DNA of 64,000 nt from Bacillus wiedmannii (GTDB lineage Bacteria > Bacillota > Bacilli > Bacillales > Bacillaceae_G): NCBI RefSeq assembly GCF_001583695.1, contig NZ_LOBC01000017.1, positions 372,001-436,000 on the forward strand. Direction: 5' to 3'. The position numbers and the translations under genes were made by a program. How positions within the stretch are numbered: the stretch's first letter is position 1; each line of letters starts with the position of its first letter. The notes below the pieces were generated by a model. The model had not been told where the DNA came from, did not search any database, and saw nothing but the letters and a program-made list of their open reading frames with translations. This document shows, in pieces, positions 1 through 7,770 of this stretch.

Positions 1-46
1 TTATAATAAATCGAAACTCCTGTAAAAATATTATTTCAATAAAAAT

Positions 47-63
47 TTATTACCTAGTAATAA
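47..63. promoter_or_regulatory. 17-bp palindrome, FapR-operator-like
   Basis: A perfect 7-bp inverted repeat, TTATTAC-CTA-GTAATAA. From memory the FapR operator of Bacillus is close to TTAGTAC-CTN-GTACTAA, so this site would differ at only two symmetric positions. It overlaps a plausible minus-strand -10 (TATTAT, 60-65), 18 bp from a -35 (TTGCCA, 84-89). In B. subtilis accB follows spoIIIAH, so the promoter probably drives accBC to the left of the window. That is inference. Confidence 0.4.
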
Positions 64-293
64 TACCAAGTTTCACACAAAATTGGCAAGACCACTTCCT
101 AAAAAACATTCCTTACTTTTTCAAAATGCTACACAATAAACAGATCATTACCGCTCCACTCTTCACTTCATCTATAGTCAACAACATATTTTTACCAAAT
201 ATTATTTTTTTGTTTACACACCGTTCATCATTCCTTCATATAAGAATAGTATGTTCAAAGTGTAGAAAATATATCGTATCGAGGTGTGGACAT

Positions 294-488
294 ATGATAT
301 GGCTCATTCTCTTCTTACCTGCCGTAATGGTCTGGGCATTCGTTCTCTTCATCCACGTCAAATCTGGAAAAAGTAATCATCATTACCATGAACCGCTAAT
401 CTTTTACTCACAACGTATTTCTCCGTTCCGAGTTGAACATAATAAAAACAACTACAAAGACGAAACAGAAAAAAGCTATCGAAAATGA
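294..488 (+). CDS. small single-pass membrane protein
   Basis: A 64-residue protein with one N-terminal hydrophobic segment (about residues 2-20) followed by a polar, histidine- and lysine-rich cytoplasmic-type tail. A GAGGTG ribosome site lies about 8 bases before the ATG at 294. An in-frame start at 126 exists, but the added 56 residues have no ribosome site and look like non-coding translation. The stop codon sits inside a terminator hairpin, which supports a real short transcript. It is convergent to spoIIIAH. The family is not recognised and no function can be given. Confidence 0.6.
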   Translation: MIWLILFLPAVMVWAFVLFIHVKSGKSNHHYHEPLIFYSQRISPFRVEHNKNNYKDETEKSYRK

Positions 489-498
489 TAGCTTTTTT
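470..498 (+). terminator. intrinsic terminator of the small membrane protein gene
   Basis: The arms aaaaagctatc and gatagctttttt form a hairpin followed by a T-run. It overlaps the stop codon of the preceding gene. Confidence 0.8.
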
Positions 499-529
499 CT
501 ATAACTATTTTCAAACAATCCGATTCGTA

Positions 530-574
530 AAAACTAATAATCCGTGAGGGATTCCCTCGCGGATTATTAGTTTT
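530..574 (-). terminator. terminator after spoIIIAH
   Basis: A long hairpin with arms ctaataatccg and cggattattag, flanked by A-run and T-run. It is placed to end the spoIIIA operon and could work in both directions. Confidence 0.85.
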
Positions 575-1230
575 TATTTTGTTGGTGGATCAAATTTCAC
601 ACCTACATCTTTTGATCCGCCTTCACTTCTTACAAGCTGTATAATTTTATTCGCTTCTTTTTGTGAATGCTTTGCTGCTTTCACAGTTACTTTAATGTCA
701 GTTCCATCAGCTCTTACAAGGGCATCTTTATATCCTCCTTGAGACTTAATCACTGTCTCAAGTAATTCTTGCTTCGTTTCCATTGTAGTAATTGCATCAA
801 AATTATCTTTCGCTTTACTCTTTTCTGTTGCTGAAGATTTTGCTGAATTCATCACTTCTTGTAATCTTGATTTTTGTTCACTTAGCTGATCTTCCATTTG
901 CATACGTAACGCTGTGAAATTTTCATCACTGGATTGAACTGTTACGTTAGCATCTTTTTTACTTGTTTCTTTTTGAGCACTCTCTTTTTTGTTCGTTTCT
1001 TTGTTTGTTTCTTTATTTGATGTTTCCTTGCTTGTATTTTCTTTTTTTGGCGTTTCTTTAGGTGCTTCATTTGTTACTGCTTTATCAGTACCTTGTTTTT
1101 CTTGTCCAATCTTTTCACCTGTTGCCGGCGATGCTGTATTCATTTTGTCAGGAGTTGTTACGTAATAAACAGATAGTACAACAACTAAACTTAACATCGT
1201 TAATAGCCAAACCGTTTGTTTTTTTAACAC
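574..1230 (-). CDS. spoIIIAH: stage III sporulation protein AH
   Basis: Mother-cell half of the SpoIIIA-SpoIIQ channel between mother cell and forespore. The 218 residues equal the B. subtilis length. One membrane segment lies near residues 7-26. It is followed by a Lys/Glu/Thr-rich low-complexity stretch (about 48-95) and a C-terminal YscJ/FliF-like ring domain (about 110-218) that in the family contacts SpoIIQ. The start is GTG with GGGAGGA upstream. It is the last gene of the spoIIIA operon, directly followed by a terminator. The low-complexity linker is probably variable between strains. Confidence 0.95.
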   Translation of the reverse strand: MLKKQTVWLLTMLSLVVVLSVYYVTTPDKMNTASPATGEKIGQEKQGTDKAVTNEAPKETPKKENTSKETSNKETNKETNKKESAQKETSKKDANVTVQSSDENFTALRMQMEDQLSEQKSRLQEVMNSAKSSATEKSKAKDNFDAITTMETKQELLETVIKSQGGYKDALVRADGTDIKVTVKAAKHSQKEANKIIQLVRSEGGSKDVGVKFDPPTK

Positions 1231-1245
1231 TTTATTTCCTCCCTA

Positions 1246-1908
1246 TCAATTTTTCGGTGATACTGAAACACGATGAGCTGGTACATCTAGCAGCCGTATT
1301 ACAGCTTCTTTTACCATCGCTTTAACTTGTATATTATCCACTCCTTTTGCTACGACAAGAACACCTCGTACTTTCGGTTTCTCTGTTCGTAAAACAACGG
1401 GAGTTTCTTTATCACCTTCACGTATAATGACTGTCTTTTCATCAAGGGACTCATCTTCTACTTCCCTCTTACCACCTGTCTTATCTGTTTCACCTGTTGT
1501 TTGTGAACGTTTCACTGTGTTTTTTTCTAATATTTTTTCCTCAGATGAATCTAAATTTACTTTAATCGTTACATTTTTTACTCCCGCTATTTCTTCTAAG
1601 GCTGCTTTTAATTCTTGTTCATACGCTTTTTCATACTTTTCTACATTTGACATACTATCATTATTTTTTTGCCCAAAAGTTGGTACGTCTTTTTCTTGGT
1701 TTTGCGTTTTTTGTTCTTTAAATACAGGTACTTCTTCTTTTTTACTTGAAAAAAGACTACTAGAAAACATAAGCAAAATCCCAAGAATGAGTAGGACAAG
1801 TAAAAACTTAGGTGTTATCTTTTTTCCCTTCTCATTGCTTTCTTTTTCATCCCCATTCAATAAGTTTCGAAAAAATGAGAACTTCGAATTTTTATCTTTA
1901 TTGTCCAT
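1246..1908 (-). CDS. spoIIIAG: stage III sporulation protein AG
   Basis: Ring-forming component of the mother cell-forespore feeding-tube complex; the family forms large multimeric rings related to secretion-system ring modules. The protein has 220 residues, with a membrane segment at about 34-53, a Glu/Lys/Gln-rich linker, and a ring-building domain from about 80 to the end containing the acidic Thr/Lys-rich insertion typical of the family. It overlaps spoIIIAF by 11 bp, suggesting translational coupling. Confidence 0.95.
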   Translation of the reverse strand: MDNKDKNSKFSFFRNLLNGDEKESNEKGKKITPKFLLVLLILGILLMFSSSLFSSKKEEVPVFKEQKTQNQEKDVPTFGQKNNDSMSNVEKYEKAYEQELKAALEEIAGVKNVTIKVNLDSSEEKILEKNTVKRSQTTGETDKTGGKREVEDESLDEKTVIIREGDKETPVVLRTEKPKVRGVLVVAKGVDNIQVKAMVKEAVIRLLDVPAHRVSVSPKN

Positions 1909-2530
1909 TTACTCTACCTGTCCTCCCTTCCATTTGAACTTGGATTTGTTTATTCTCTAGTTGCCACCTGCTTGAAAAGAAATCTTTCATTTCTACATTC
2001 GTTTCTTCTACTTTTTTCGGAGGTTCCTTCGTGTTAATTTCAACTGGTTTTACTGTTTCGATTGCATCATTTTTACTACGTTCTTTTTCTTTCAACGTCA
2101 CAACAACAGTTTGAATATCTTTTGCTGACTTTACTTCCGCTGTACTTTCCGCTGCGACTATTTGTATTTCAGAGACTGTCATACCATACTTTTTCTCGAA
2201 TTCTTTTCCTACTTCTTTTTTCATTTTGGTAGCCATCTCTTCTAAACTATATGCACGTGTTAGAGCTTGTATTTCTTTTTTCTTCGAATCTATTGAATTT
2301 TTTACAGATCCTTCTGCTACGTACTTCTCTTCATTAAAATTTGCGATTACTTCATTCACATCTGTTTGCAGTAGTTTAAAAAGGGGCGTTAAGATTAAAA
2401 CAACTAATAATAGACTTACAACGAATTTAACGTACTTTTGCAAATTTGAATTTGGAAGAATAAGATGAAGCATTGTCGCTAAGAGTAAAAAAACGATAAT
2501 GTTTCTAATCCACTCTGTAACAAATTGCAT
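1898..2530 (-). CDS. spoIIIAF: stage III sporulation protein AF
   Basis: Membrane component of the SpoIIIA complex. Two N-terminal membrane segments (about residues 9-28 and 33-52) are followed by a soluble ring-type domain and a charged C-terminus. I place the start at the ATG at 2530 because AGGAGGTG lies just before it; the GTG nine bases upstream overlaps that ribosome site. It overlaps spoIIIAG by 11 bp and follows spoIIIAE closely. Confidence 0.93.
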   Translation of the reverse strand: MQFVTEWIRNIIVFLLLATMLHLILPNSNLQKYVKFVVSLLLVVLILTPLFKLLQTDVNEVIANFNEEKYVAEGSVKNSIDSKKKEIQALTRAYSLEEMATKMKKEVGKEFEKKYGMTVSEIQIVAAESTAEVKSAKDIQTVVVTLKEKERSKNDAIETVKPVEINTKEPPKKVEETNVEMKDFFSSRWQLENKQIQVQMEGRTGRVNGQ

Positions 2531-2542
2531 ACCCTTCACCTC

Positions 2543-3715
2543 CTACCGCATCATAAGTGTAATGTTCCCCGCAGCGATAATAATTGTGATACTTAAAAAG
2601 AACATAAATGATACGATAGCTAAGCAAGCAAATACATAAATGATGCTTCGCCCAATAATATCTAAACATTGAATAATTGCTCCGCTGCCAACTGGCTGTA
2701 ATACTGCTGCTGCGAATTTATAAATAAACGCAATACAAAAAATTTGAATCGCTGGAAAAGCAACAATTAAGCATAGAATGACGAGCCCGATAATTCCGAC
2801 TGTGTTTTTTAATAATCCCGATGCACTAATAACAGTATCCGCCGCCTCTGTAAACATTCTTCCTACTACGGGAATAAAGTTCCCTGTTACAAATTTAGCA
2901 GTTTTCACAGCGATTCCATCAGCAACAGCTGTCGCTGTTCCTTGTACAGATAATACCCCTAAAAAAATCGTTAAAAAAATACCGATAATCCCAACGCTAA
3001 CGTTTTGCAGAAGCTTGGACAATTTCGTAACTTTATATTGATCACTCATCGTACTTACAATACTTAATATCGTTGCAAGTAATAAAAGTGGTAGAACGAT
3101 ATAATTCATCAAAAGCCCGCTCGTGTTCATTAAAAAGATAATAATCGGATGAAAAAACGATACAGATACAACACCACCTCCAGTTGCTATAAGTGCAAGC
3201 AAGATTGGCAATAGCGCTAATATGAAATCTACCATTGTTTGTATCGTTTCTCTTGCATATGTCATGACGACATAAAAACTATTTAAAGCGAAAATAATAA
3301 GTACCATATATACAACAGCATCGGCAATTTTACTTACACTGCTCTTTGAAAATGCAGATTGCAGTGATTGCAACAATGCACTAAAAATTGTAAGCATAAT
3401 GAGCGTTCCAAGTAGCTTCCCATTTGCAACAAGCTCGTGAAATAAATACTTTAATAAACCTAGCATCCACTCTTTTATAGAAATTTCTTTTTCTCCCTTT
3501 ACAAACTCCATAAAACTACCTTTTTGACTCTCTGGTAAATAACCTCCATATTTTGTAACAAGCCCGTCCCAAAATTGCTTCACATCTTCAATTCCGAGCT
3601 TATCCAATTGTTGATCAACGACGTTTGTTTCTACAGGAGAAGCTTGTACAACAACCGGTAAAGAAAAGAAAAGGAAGCAAGCAAATAGCAGCTTAGCTCC
3701 AAACCCCCTCAACAT
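2543..3715 (-). CDS. spoIIIAE: stage III sporulation protein AE
   Basis: Polytopic membrane protein of the SpoIIIA channel, 390 residues. A signal-like N-terminus (about 1-25) precedes an extracytoplasmic region and roughly seven or eight hydrophobic segments from residue 90 onward. The family is unique to endospore formers and is thought to form the membrane part of the channel with AB, AC and AD. A GGGGGAGT ribosome site precedes the ATG. Neighbours are AD upstream and AF downstream. Confidence 0.95.
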   Translation of the reverse strand: MLRGFGAKLLFACFLFFSLPVVVQASPVETNVVDQQLDKLGIEDVKQFWDGLVTKYGGYLPESQKGSFMEFVKGEKEISIKEWMLGLLKYLFHELVANGKLLGTLIMLTIFSALLQSLQSAFSKSSVSKIADAVVYMVLIIFALNSFYVVMTYARETIQTMVDFILALLPILLALIATGGGVVSVSFFHPIIIFLMNTSGLLMNYIVLPLLLLATILSIVSTMSDQYKVTKLSKLLQNVSVGIIGIFLTIFLGVLSVQGTATAVADGIAVKTAKFVTGNFIPVVGRMFTEAADTVISASGLLKNTVGIIGLVILCLIVAFPAIQIFCIAFIYKFAAAVLQPVGSGAIIQCLDIIGRSIIYVFACLAIVSFMFFLSITIIIAAGNITLMMR

Positions 3716-3725
3716 TCACTCCCCC

Positions 3726-4118
3726 TTATCCCGTCGGTAAAAATCCGAGAATAGTTTCAATGACAACCGTCAAAATAGGAATCGCCATTACTAAAATTAA
3801 GATTTTTCCAGCTAATTCAATTTTTGAAGCGATTGCACCCTGCCCTGCATCTTTTGTAATTTGTGCTCCAAACTCAGCAATATAAGCAATCCCAATAATT
3901 TTTAGCAACGTTTCTACATATACGTTGCTAACTTTCGCTTCACTCGCTACTCTCTCAATCATTTGTAAAATAGAGTGAATTTGATCAATTAAAATAAGAA
4001 ACATCACGCTACCTACGAACACAATAAATAACGACGTAATGCTAGATTTATGCTGATTTAATACAGCCGCTAAAAACGTAGCAACGAGGCCTAATCCGAC
4101 AATTTGTATAATTTCGAT
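3726..4118 (-). CDS. spoIIIAD: stage III sporulation protein AD, ATC start
   Basis: Small membrane protein of the SpoIIIA complex. Homology runs well upstream of the first conventional start: the frame reads EIIQIVGLGLVATFL, which matches the N-terminus of B. subtilis SpoIIIAD as I remember it. No ATG, GTG or TTG exists there. An ATC at 4116-4118 sits 8 bases after a perfect AAAGGAGG, giving 130 residues against about 133 in B. subtilis. The only in-frame normal starts (GTG at 4022 and later) would delete the first membrane segment and lack a ribosome site. The family motif AEFGAQITKDAGQGAIASKI is intact. Confidence 0.85.
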   Translation of the reverse strand: MEIIQIVGLGLVATFLAAVLNQHKSSITSLFIVFVGSVMFLILIDQIHSILQMIERVASEAKVSNVYVETLLKIIGIAYIAEFGAQITKDAGQGAIASKIELAGKILILVMAIPILTVVIETILGFLPTG

Positions 4119-4132
4119 TCGAACCGCCTCCT

Positions 4133-4336
4133 TTACTGGAAGAGAAAGACACTCTTAATCTTGTCGAATAGCGTATTAATTAAAAATGCCACATGAAATA
4201 AAATAACGACAAAACCGACAAGGATAACCCAATTTGCAATATCCTCTCGCTTTAATTCTTTTAGTACGGTATGAATAAAAGCTAAAACAATGCCGATTCC
4301 GGCGATTTGAAATATTAATCCAACATCAATGGACAT
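4133..4336 (-). CDS. spoIIIAC: stage III sporulation protein AC
   Basis: A 67-residue membrane protein with two hydrophobic segments (about 5-24 and 36-58) and the family ending KIKSVFLFQ. The start ATG at 4336 has GGAGGG upstream. An open frame continues to 4471, but that part overlaps spoIIIAB out of frame and is not part of this family. It is part of the membrane module of the SpoIIIA-SpoIIQ channel. Confidence 0.93.
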   Translation of the reverse strand: MSIDVGLIFQIAGIGIVLAFIHTVLKELKREDIANWVILVGFVVILFHVAFLINTLFDKIKSVFLFQ

Positions 4337-4350
4337 CGCCTTTCTCCCTC

Positions 4351-4866
4351 CTATAGTAGTAAAATTACGATAAGTAGCCCCGCTAGTACCCCTAAGCTCT
4401 TGATCATTTTTTCGTATTGCAGTTGTAATGCTTTCGCTTCTTCTTCTTCTCTCTCTAAATGTGTAATGCATAAGCGAATATGTTTTTGTTGTGATTCACG
4501 ATCATGTTGTCCGAGCGTTTCACCAAATTGCTGCAAAATCTCGTACTCAGTTTGTTGAAATGCTGTTAGCTTCCAATTTTCTTTCAAACTATCTATCCAA
4601 GCTTCTCTTACTGTTTGTTCTCCGCCTTCTAGCCTTCTAGCGAAACTTTGAAATATCCAATTTAACGGCTTAGGCATTTGTTTCACTAATCGCTCGGCAG
4701 CTTCAGACAAAGGTGTGTGCCCATACATAATTTCTGCCTCTAATGATTGAAGTGCCGCTTTTAATAATCTAAGTTGCCTTGGTCTCTCACTGTATCTTTT
4801 AGCGTATGAAAATCCGAAAAAGGTGCTGACCGCAACGATTAACACTGCACCAAATATTTTCACCAT
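4351..4866 (-). CDS. spoIIIAB: stage III sporulation protein AB
   Basis: A 171-residue protein with hydrophobic segments at both ends and an alpha-helical middle, related in architecture to GspF-type inner-membrane secretion proteins. It is assumed to couple the SpoIIIAA ATPase to the channel. It overlaps the end of spoIIIAA by 7 bp, so translation is probably coupled. Confidence 0.93.
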   Translation of the reverse strand: MVKIFGAVLIVAVSTFFGFSYAKRYSERPRQLRLLKAALQSLEAEIMYGHTPLSEAAERLVKQMPKPLNWIFQSFARRLEGGEQTVREAWIDSLKENWKLTAFQQTEYEILQQFGETLGQHDRESQQKHIRLCITHLEREEEEAKALQLQYEKMIKSLGVLAGLLIVILLL

Positions 4867-5786
4867 ACGCTTTGCGCCTTTCTATGAGGTAATACCGATT
4901 TTCCATATTTATCTTTTACTTGCATAACTGTTCCTGGCCCTCTTGCTTTTGATAGCTCCACAAACCTATCAAATATACCGAGCTCCAGCACCGCTTTTAG
5001 TGATGGACGTTTCACAACATCATCATAAGAAAATCCATGTGCGCTTATAAAAAGCTGAACCCCAGCATGCACCGCCTCCATAATTGCTTCACTATCTTCT
5101 TTACGCCCAATTTCATCTACAATCAAAATATCTGGACTCATAGAACGAATCATCATCATCATTCCTTCAGCTTTTGGACATGCGTCTAACACATCTACTC
5201 GCGCTCCAAAGTCATATTGCGGAATACCTTTCACACAACCTGCAATTTCTGACCGCTCATCAACAATCCCCACTTTACAAGAAGGAATTTTCGAAGCACT
5301 TACACCTTGACTCATACAACGTGCTACATCTCTTAAAAGTGTTGTTTTCCCCGTTTGCGGTGGGCCAATTACCATCGTGTTTAACCATCGTGATTCATAC
5401 AAATACGGCAAAAGTGGTTCAGCAATTCCTATTTTTTGACGAGCGATACGAATATTAAAGGAAGAGACATCTCGAATCATTTTCACTGCGCTTTTTTCTG
5501 TAATGACTTTTCCAGCTAAGCCGATTCTATGTCCTCCTCGAAGTGTCACATACCCACGTTTTAATTCCTCTTCCATCGTATAAATTGAGAATTGACTTAA
5601 CTTATTCAATAAGTAAATGGCATCCTCTGCTGTAACGATATAGTCATAAAAAAACACTTCGCCATGAGCAATACACTCTAGCGGTCTTCCAATTCGAACA
5701 CGAATTTCCTCTAGAGCATCATATTGCTTACAACTTTCCACTAGCCGCTTCATCGTTTTCGGTAAAACTTCTAATACTTCTTTCAT
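4860..5786 (-). CDS. spoIIIAA: stage III sporulation protein AA, channel ATPase
   Basis: Secretion-type ATPase that powers the mother cell-forespore channel. A Walker A motif (GPPQTGKTTLL) lies at about residues 141-151 and a Walker B (ILIVDEIGR) at about 213-221, in a 308-residue protein of normal length. First gene of the spoIIIA operon, preceded by GGGGAGA. In B. subtilis the operon is under SigmaE; I could not pick a convincing SigmaE promoter in the short gap behind yqhV. Confidence 0.95.
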   Translation of the reverse strand: MKEVLEVLPKTMKRLVESCKQYDALEEIRVRIGRPLECIAHGEVFFYDYIVTAEDAIYLLNKLSQFSIYTMEEELKRGYVTLRGGHRIGLAGKVITEKSAVKMIRDVSSFNIRIARQKIGIAEPLLPYLYESRWLNTMVIGPPQTGKTTLLRDVARCMSQGVSASKIPSCKVGIVDERSEIAGCVKGIPQYDFGARVDVLDACPKAEGMMMMIRSMSPDILIVDEIGRKEDSEAIMEAVHAGVQLFISAHGFSYDDVVKRPSLKAVLELGIFDRFVELSKARGPGTVMQVKDKYGKSVLPHRKAQSVW

Positions 5787-5813
5787 CAGCTTCTCCCCAC
5801 TATACTCGACTTA

Positions 5814-6095
5814 CTATTTCAACAACGCGATAAAAATGCAGCCAATTCCAAGCGCTAGAAAAAAGAGTTTCAAGAAAGAAATCTCACTTGCCACACTCGC
5901 TATGCCTATTGTCATTGTTAAAATTAATACGGTCGGTCCAACAAACGCCAACATACCATTTATAAACAATGCTTTCTTCGCATCATTCACATAAAGCATA
6001 AGCAAAGCGGCGAATATTTCCGCGCTACCTGAAAACAACCGAAGTAACCCCATTACAAGCACGGATGTTTCCATTGCCGCTAGCCACTGTTTCAT
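5814..6095 (-). CDS. yqhV: YqhV family membrane protein
   Basis: A 93-residue protein with three hydrophobic segments, matching the length of B. subtilis YqhV (DUF2619-type). The start ATG at 6095 has GGTGGGAG upstream; a longer frame reaches 6212 but has no ribosome site. It lies immediately upstream of spoIIIAA on the same strand, as in B. subtilis, with 27 bp between. Its role is unknown. Confidence 0.85.
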   Translation of the reverse strand: MKQWLAAMETSVLVMGLLRLFSGSAEIFAALLMLYVNDAKKALFINGMLAFVGPTVLILTMTIGIASVASEISFLKLFFLALGIGCIFIALLK

Positions 6096-6275
6096 TCTCC
6101 CACCTTCTCCCATAACGGTTACTAATGCTATATGCTGAAAAAGAATATATTTGTACAACCATATGCAGGGGTTGTCTATTTCAGAATTAAAAACATAACT
6201 TTTCTCTAACACTTTTATTAAATCTGAATATTCATATTATTTTATGGTATATTTAATTTAAAAGGGGGATAGACG

Positions 6276-6854
6276 ATGCAACACGTTACTTTAGTACCAC
6301 TCGATTTACGCTATGCAAATGTGATTTTCAAGCTATCAAGTGATCCACACGTAAAAAATGCATTAGGAATAAAAGTAGAAAAGATCGAAGACACGAAAGC
6401 ATTTCTTCTTTTCGCAATAGAAGAAGAGCGCCAAAAGAGGTCTTTATCAAGAATGATTGTAAATGAAGAAAACGAAATAATTGGTCTCACCACACTTAAA
6501 CATATTAATTATGAGAAGAAACAATCTCACATTGGTAGTTGGCTCGGCTATCCATACTGGGGAAAAGGATATAATGAGGCTGCTAAAAAAGAAATCTTTA
6601 AAATTGCTTTTTTGGACTTACAACTTTCCTACGTATTTGCTGGAGCTAAAACGAATAATGTCCGCTCGTTAAAAGCACAAGAAAAACTGCCTTATATTTC
6701 ATTGCATGTGGAAGATAGATTCCCTGGTGAACATTCTGCCTTAGAGAATGAAGTAAAATCTTCTTGCGTACTACATGTCGTGTCACGTGAAAAATTTCTA
6801 AATTGGCTAGACCTACAAAAGGAGAAGGAAAAATATGAAGATAGTAAAAATTAG
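6276..6854 (+). CDS. GNAT family N-acetyltransferase (RimJ/RimL type)
   Basis: A 192-residue acetyltransferase. The fold is seen in the sequence order: N-terminal beta-alpha segment (about 1-45), then the strand with EIIGLTTLKHI, then the acetyl-CoA pyrophosphate loop region WLGYPYWGKGYNEAA, then AKTNNVRSLKAQEKL. The substrate may be a ribosomal protein, another protein N-terminus or a small amine, and cannot be read from sequence. AAAAGGGGG precedes the ATG. It overlaps the next gene by 20 bp, so the two are an operon. Confidence 0.85.
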   Translation: MQHVTLVPLDLRYANVIFKLSSDPHVKNALGIKVEKIEDTKAFLLFAIEEERQKRSLSRMIVNEENEIIGLTTLKHINYEKKQSHIGSWLGYPYWGKGYNEAAKKEIFKIAFLDLQLSYVFAGAKTNNVRSLKAQEKLPYISLHVEDRFPGEHSALENEVKSSCVLHVVSREKFLNWLDLQKEKEKYEDSKN

Positions 6855-7155
6855 TTTAACAGTCGTAGTAGAATTAGCTCTTATTTATCTTTTTTCAAAA
6901 TTGGTCGGTTGGTCATTTATGGAGACCTTTTTCCTTGGAAGTTTAGCGATATTTGCAATTATGTGGTTAATTATTATGAATACTCATAGAAACAACATTA
7001 CGGATCACGCAATCAGTAAAACACTGACTGGCGTTGAGACTGGCGAAATAAAACCATTTCAAATTGTTTTCACTCCATATATGGCGGGTACTCTTTCACT
7101 TGTTTTAGTTAGTTTTATTATCACTACTATTTCCTATCTACCCTATTTCCTATAA
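6835..7155 (+). CDS. small membrane protein, possibly DUF3899
   Basis: A 106-residue protein with two N-terminal hydrophobic segments (about 5-22 and 30-48), a soluble loop, and a C-terminal segment (about 82-104). The layout resembles DUF3899 proteins of Bacillus, but I am not certain. AAAAGGAGAAGG precedes the ATG inside the end of the acetyltransferase gene. A terminator follows within 5 bp of the stop. Confidence 0.7.
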   Translation: MKIVKISLTVVVELALIYLFSKLVGWSFMETFFLGSLAIFAIMWLIIMNTHRNNITDHAISKTLTGVETGEIKPFQIVFTPYMAGTLSLVLVSFIITTISYLPYFL

Positions 7156-7156
7156 A

Positions 7157-7188
7157 AAAAAGCACTCGTGATGATCACGAGTGCTTTT
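7157..7188. terminator. bidirectional terminator between membrane protein gene and efp
   Basis: The arms aagcactcgtgat and atcacgagtgctt have A-run and T-run on either side. Two convergent genes end here. Confidence 0.9.
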
Positions 7189-7191
7189 CTA

Positions 7192-7749
7192 CTATGCACG
7201 AGAAACGTATTTACCTTCACCAGTGTTGATGATAAGCATTTCGCCTTCGTTAATGAAGATTGGTACTTGTACAACAAGACCAGTTTCTAATGTAGCTGGT
7301 TTTGTTACGTTAGAAGCCGTATCGCCTTTAATACCAGGCTCTGTTTCTGACACTTTTAATTCAACTGTGTTCGGAAGTTCAACACCAAGTACTTCATCTT
7401 GGTATGTCATAATAGATACTTCCATGTTTTCTTTTAGGAATTTAAGTTCGCGCTCGATTTGGTTTTCACCAAGTTCGATTTGCTCGTAAGTTCCGTTATC
7501 CATAAATACGTGAGACTCACCGCTCGCGTATAAGTATTGCATACGACGGTTTTCGATGTGTGCTTTTTCTACTTTTTCACCTGCACGGAATGTTTTCTCT
7601 TGAACAGATCCTGTGCGAAGGTTACGTAGTTTAGAGCGAACGAATGCAGCACCTTTACCTGGCTTTACGTGTTGGAAATCCATTACTTGCCAAAGGGCAT
7701 TGTCCACTGAAATTGTTAAACCTGTACGAAAATCGTTTACTGAAATCAT
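7192..7749 (-). CDS. efp: elongation factor P
   Basis: Translation factor that rescues ribosomes stalled at polyproline. The 185 residues are the normal length, with KOW-like domain 1, two OB domains, and the modification loop [10 protein letters not shown]. The lysine at position 32 is the residue that in B. subtilis carries 5-aminopentanol. AGGAGG precedes the ATG. It is last in the pepQ-efp operon, as in other Bacillus. Confidence 0.97.
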   Translation of the reverse strand: MISVNDFRTGLTISVDNALWQVMDFQHVKPGKGAAFVRSKLRNLRTGSVQEKTFRAGEKVEKAHIENRRMQYLYASGESHVFMDNGTYEQIELGENQIERELKFLKENMEVSIMTYQDEVLGVELPNTVELKVSETEPGIKGDTASNVTKPATLETGLVVQVPIFINEGEMLIINTGEGKYVSRA

Positions 7750-7770
7750 GTAAAAAAATCCTCCTGTATA

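Noticed and set aside
126-293. N-terminal extension of the first plus-strand protein
   Set aside because: No ribosome site, composition of translated AT-rich intergenic DNA; the ATG at 294 has GAGGTG.
1427-1960. 177-codon plus-strand frame across spoIIIAG
   Set aside because: Shadow of spoIIIAG; Ser/Phe-rich composition typical of antisense translation.
4337-4471. Longer SpoIIIAC (112 residues)
   Set aside because: The extra 45 residues are spoIIIAB read in another frame; known SpoIIIAC proteins are about 68 residues.
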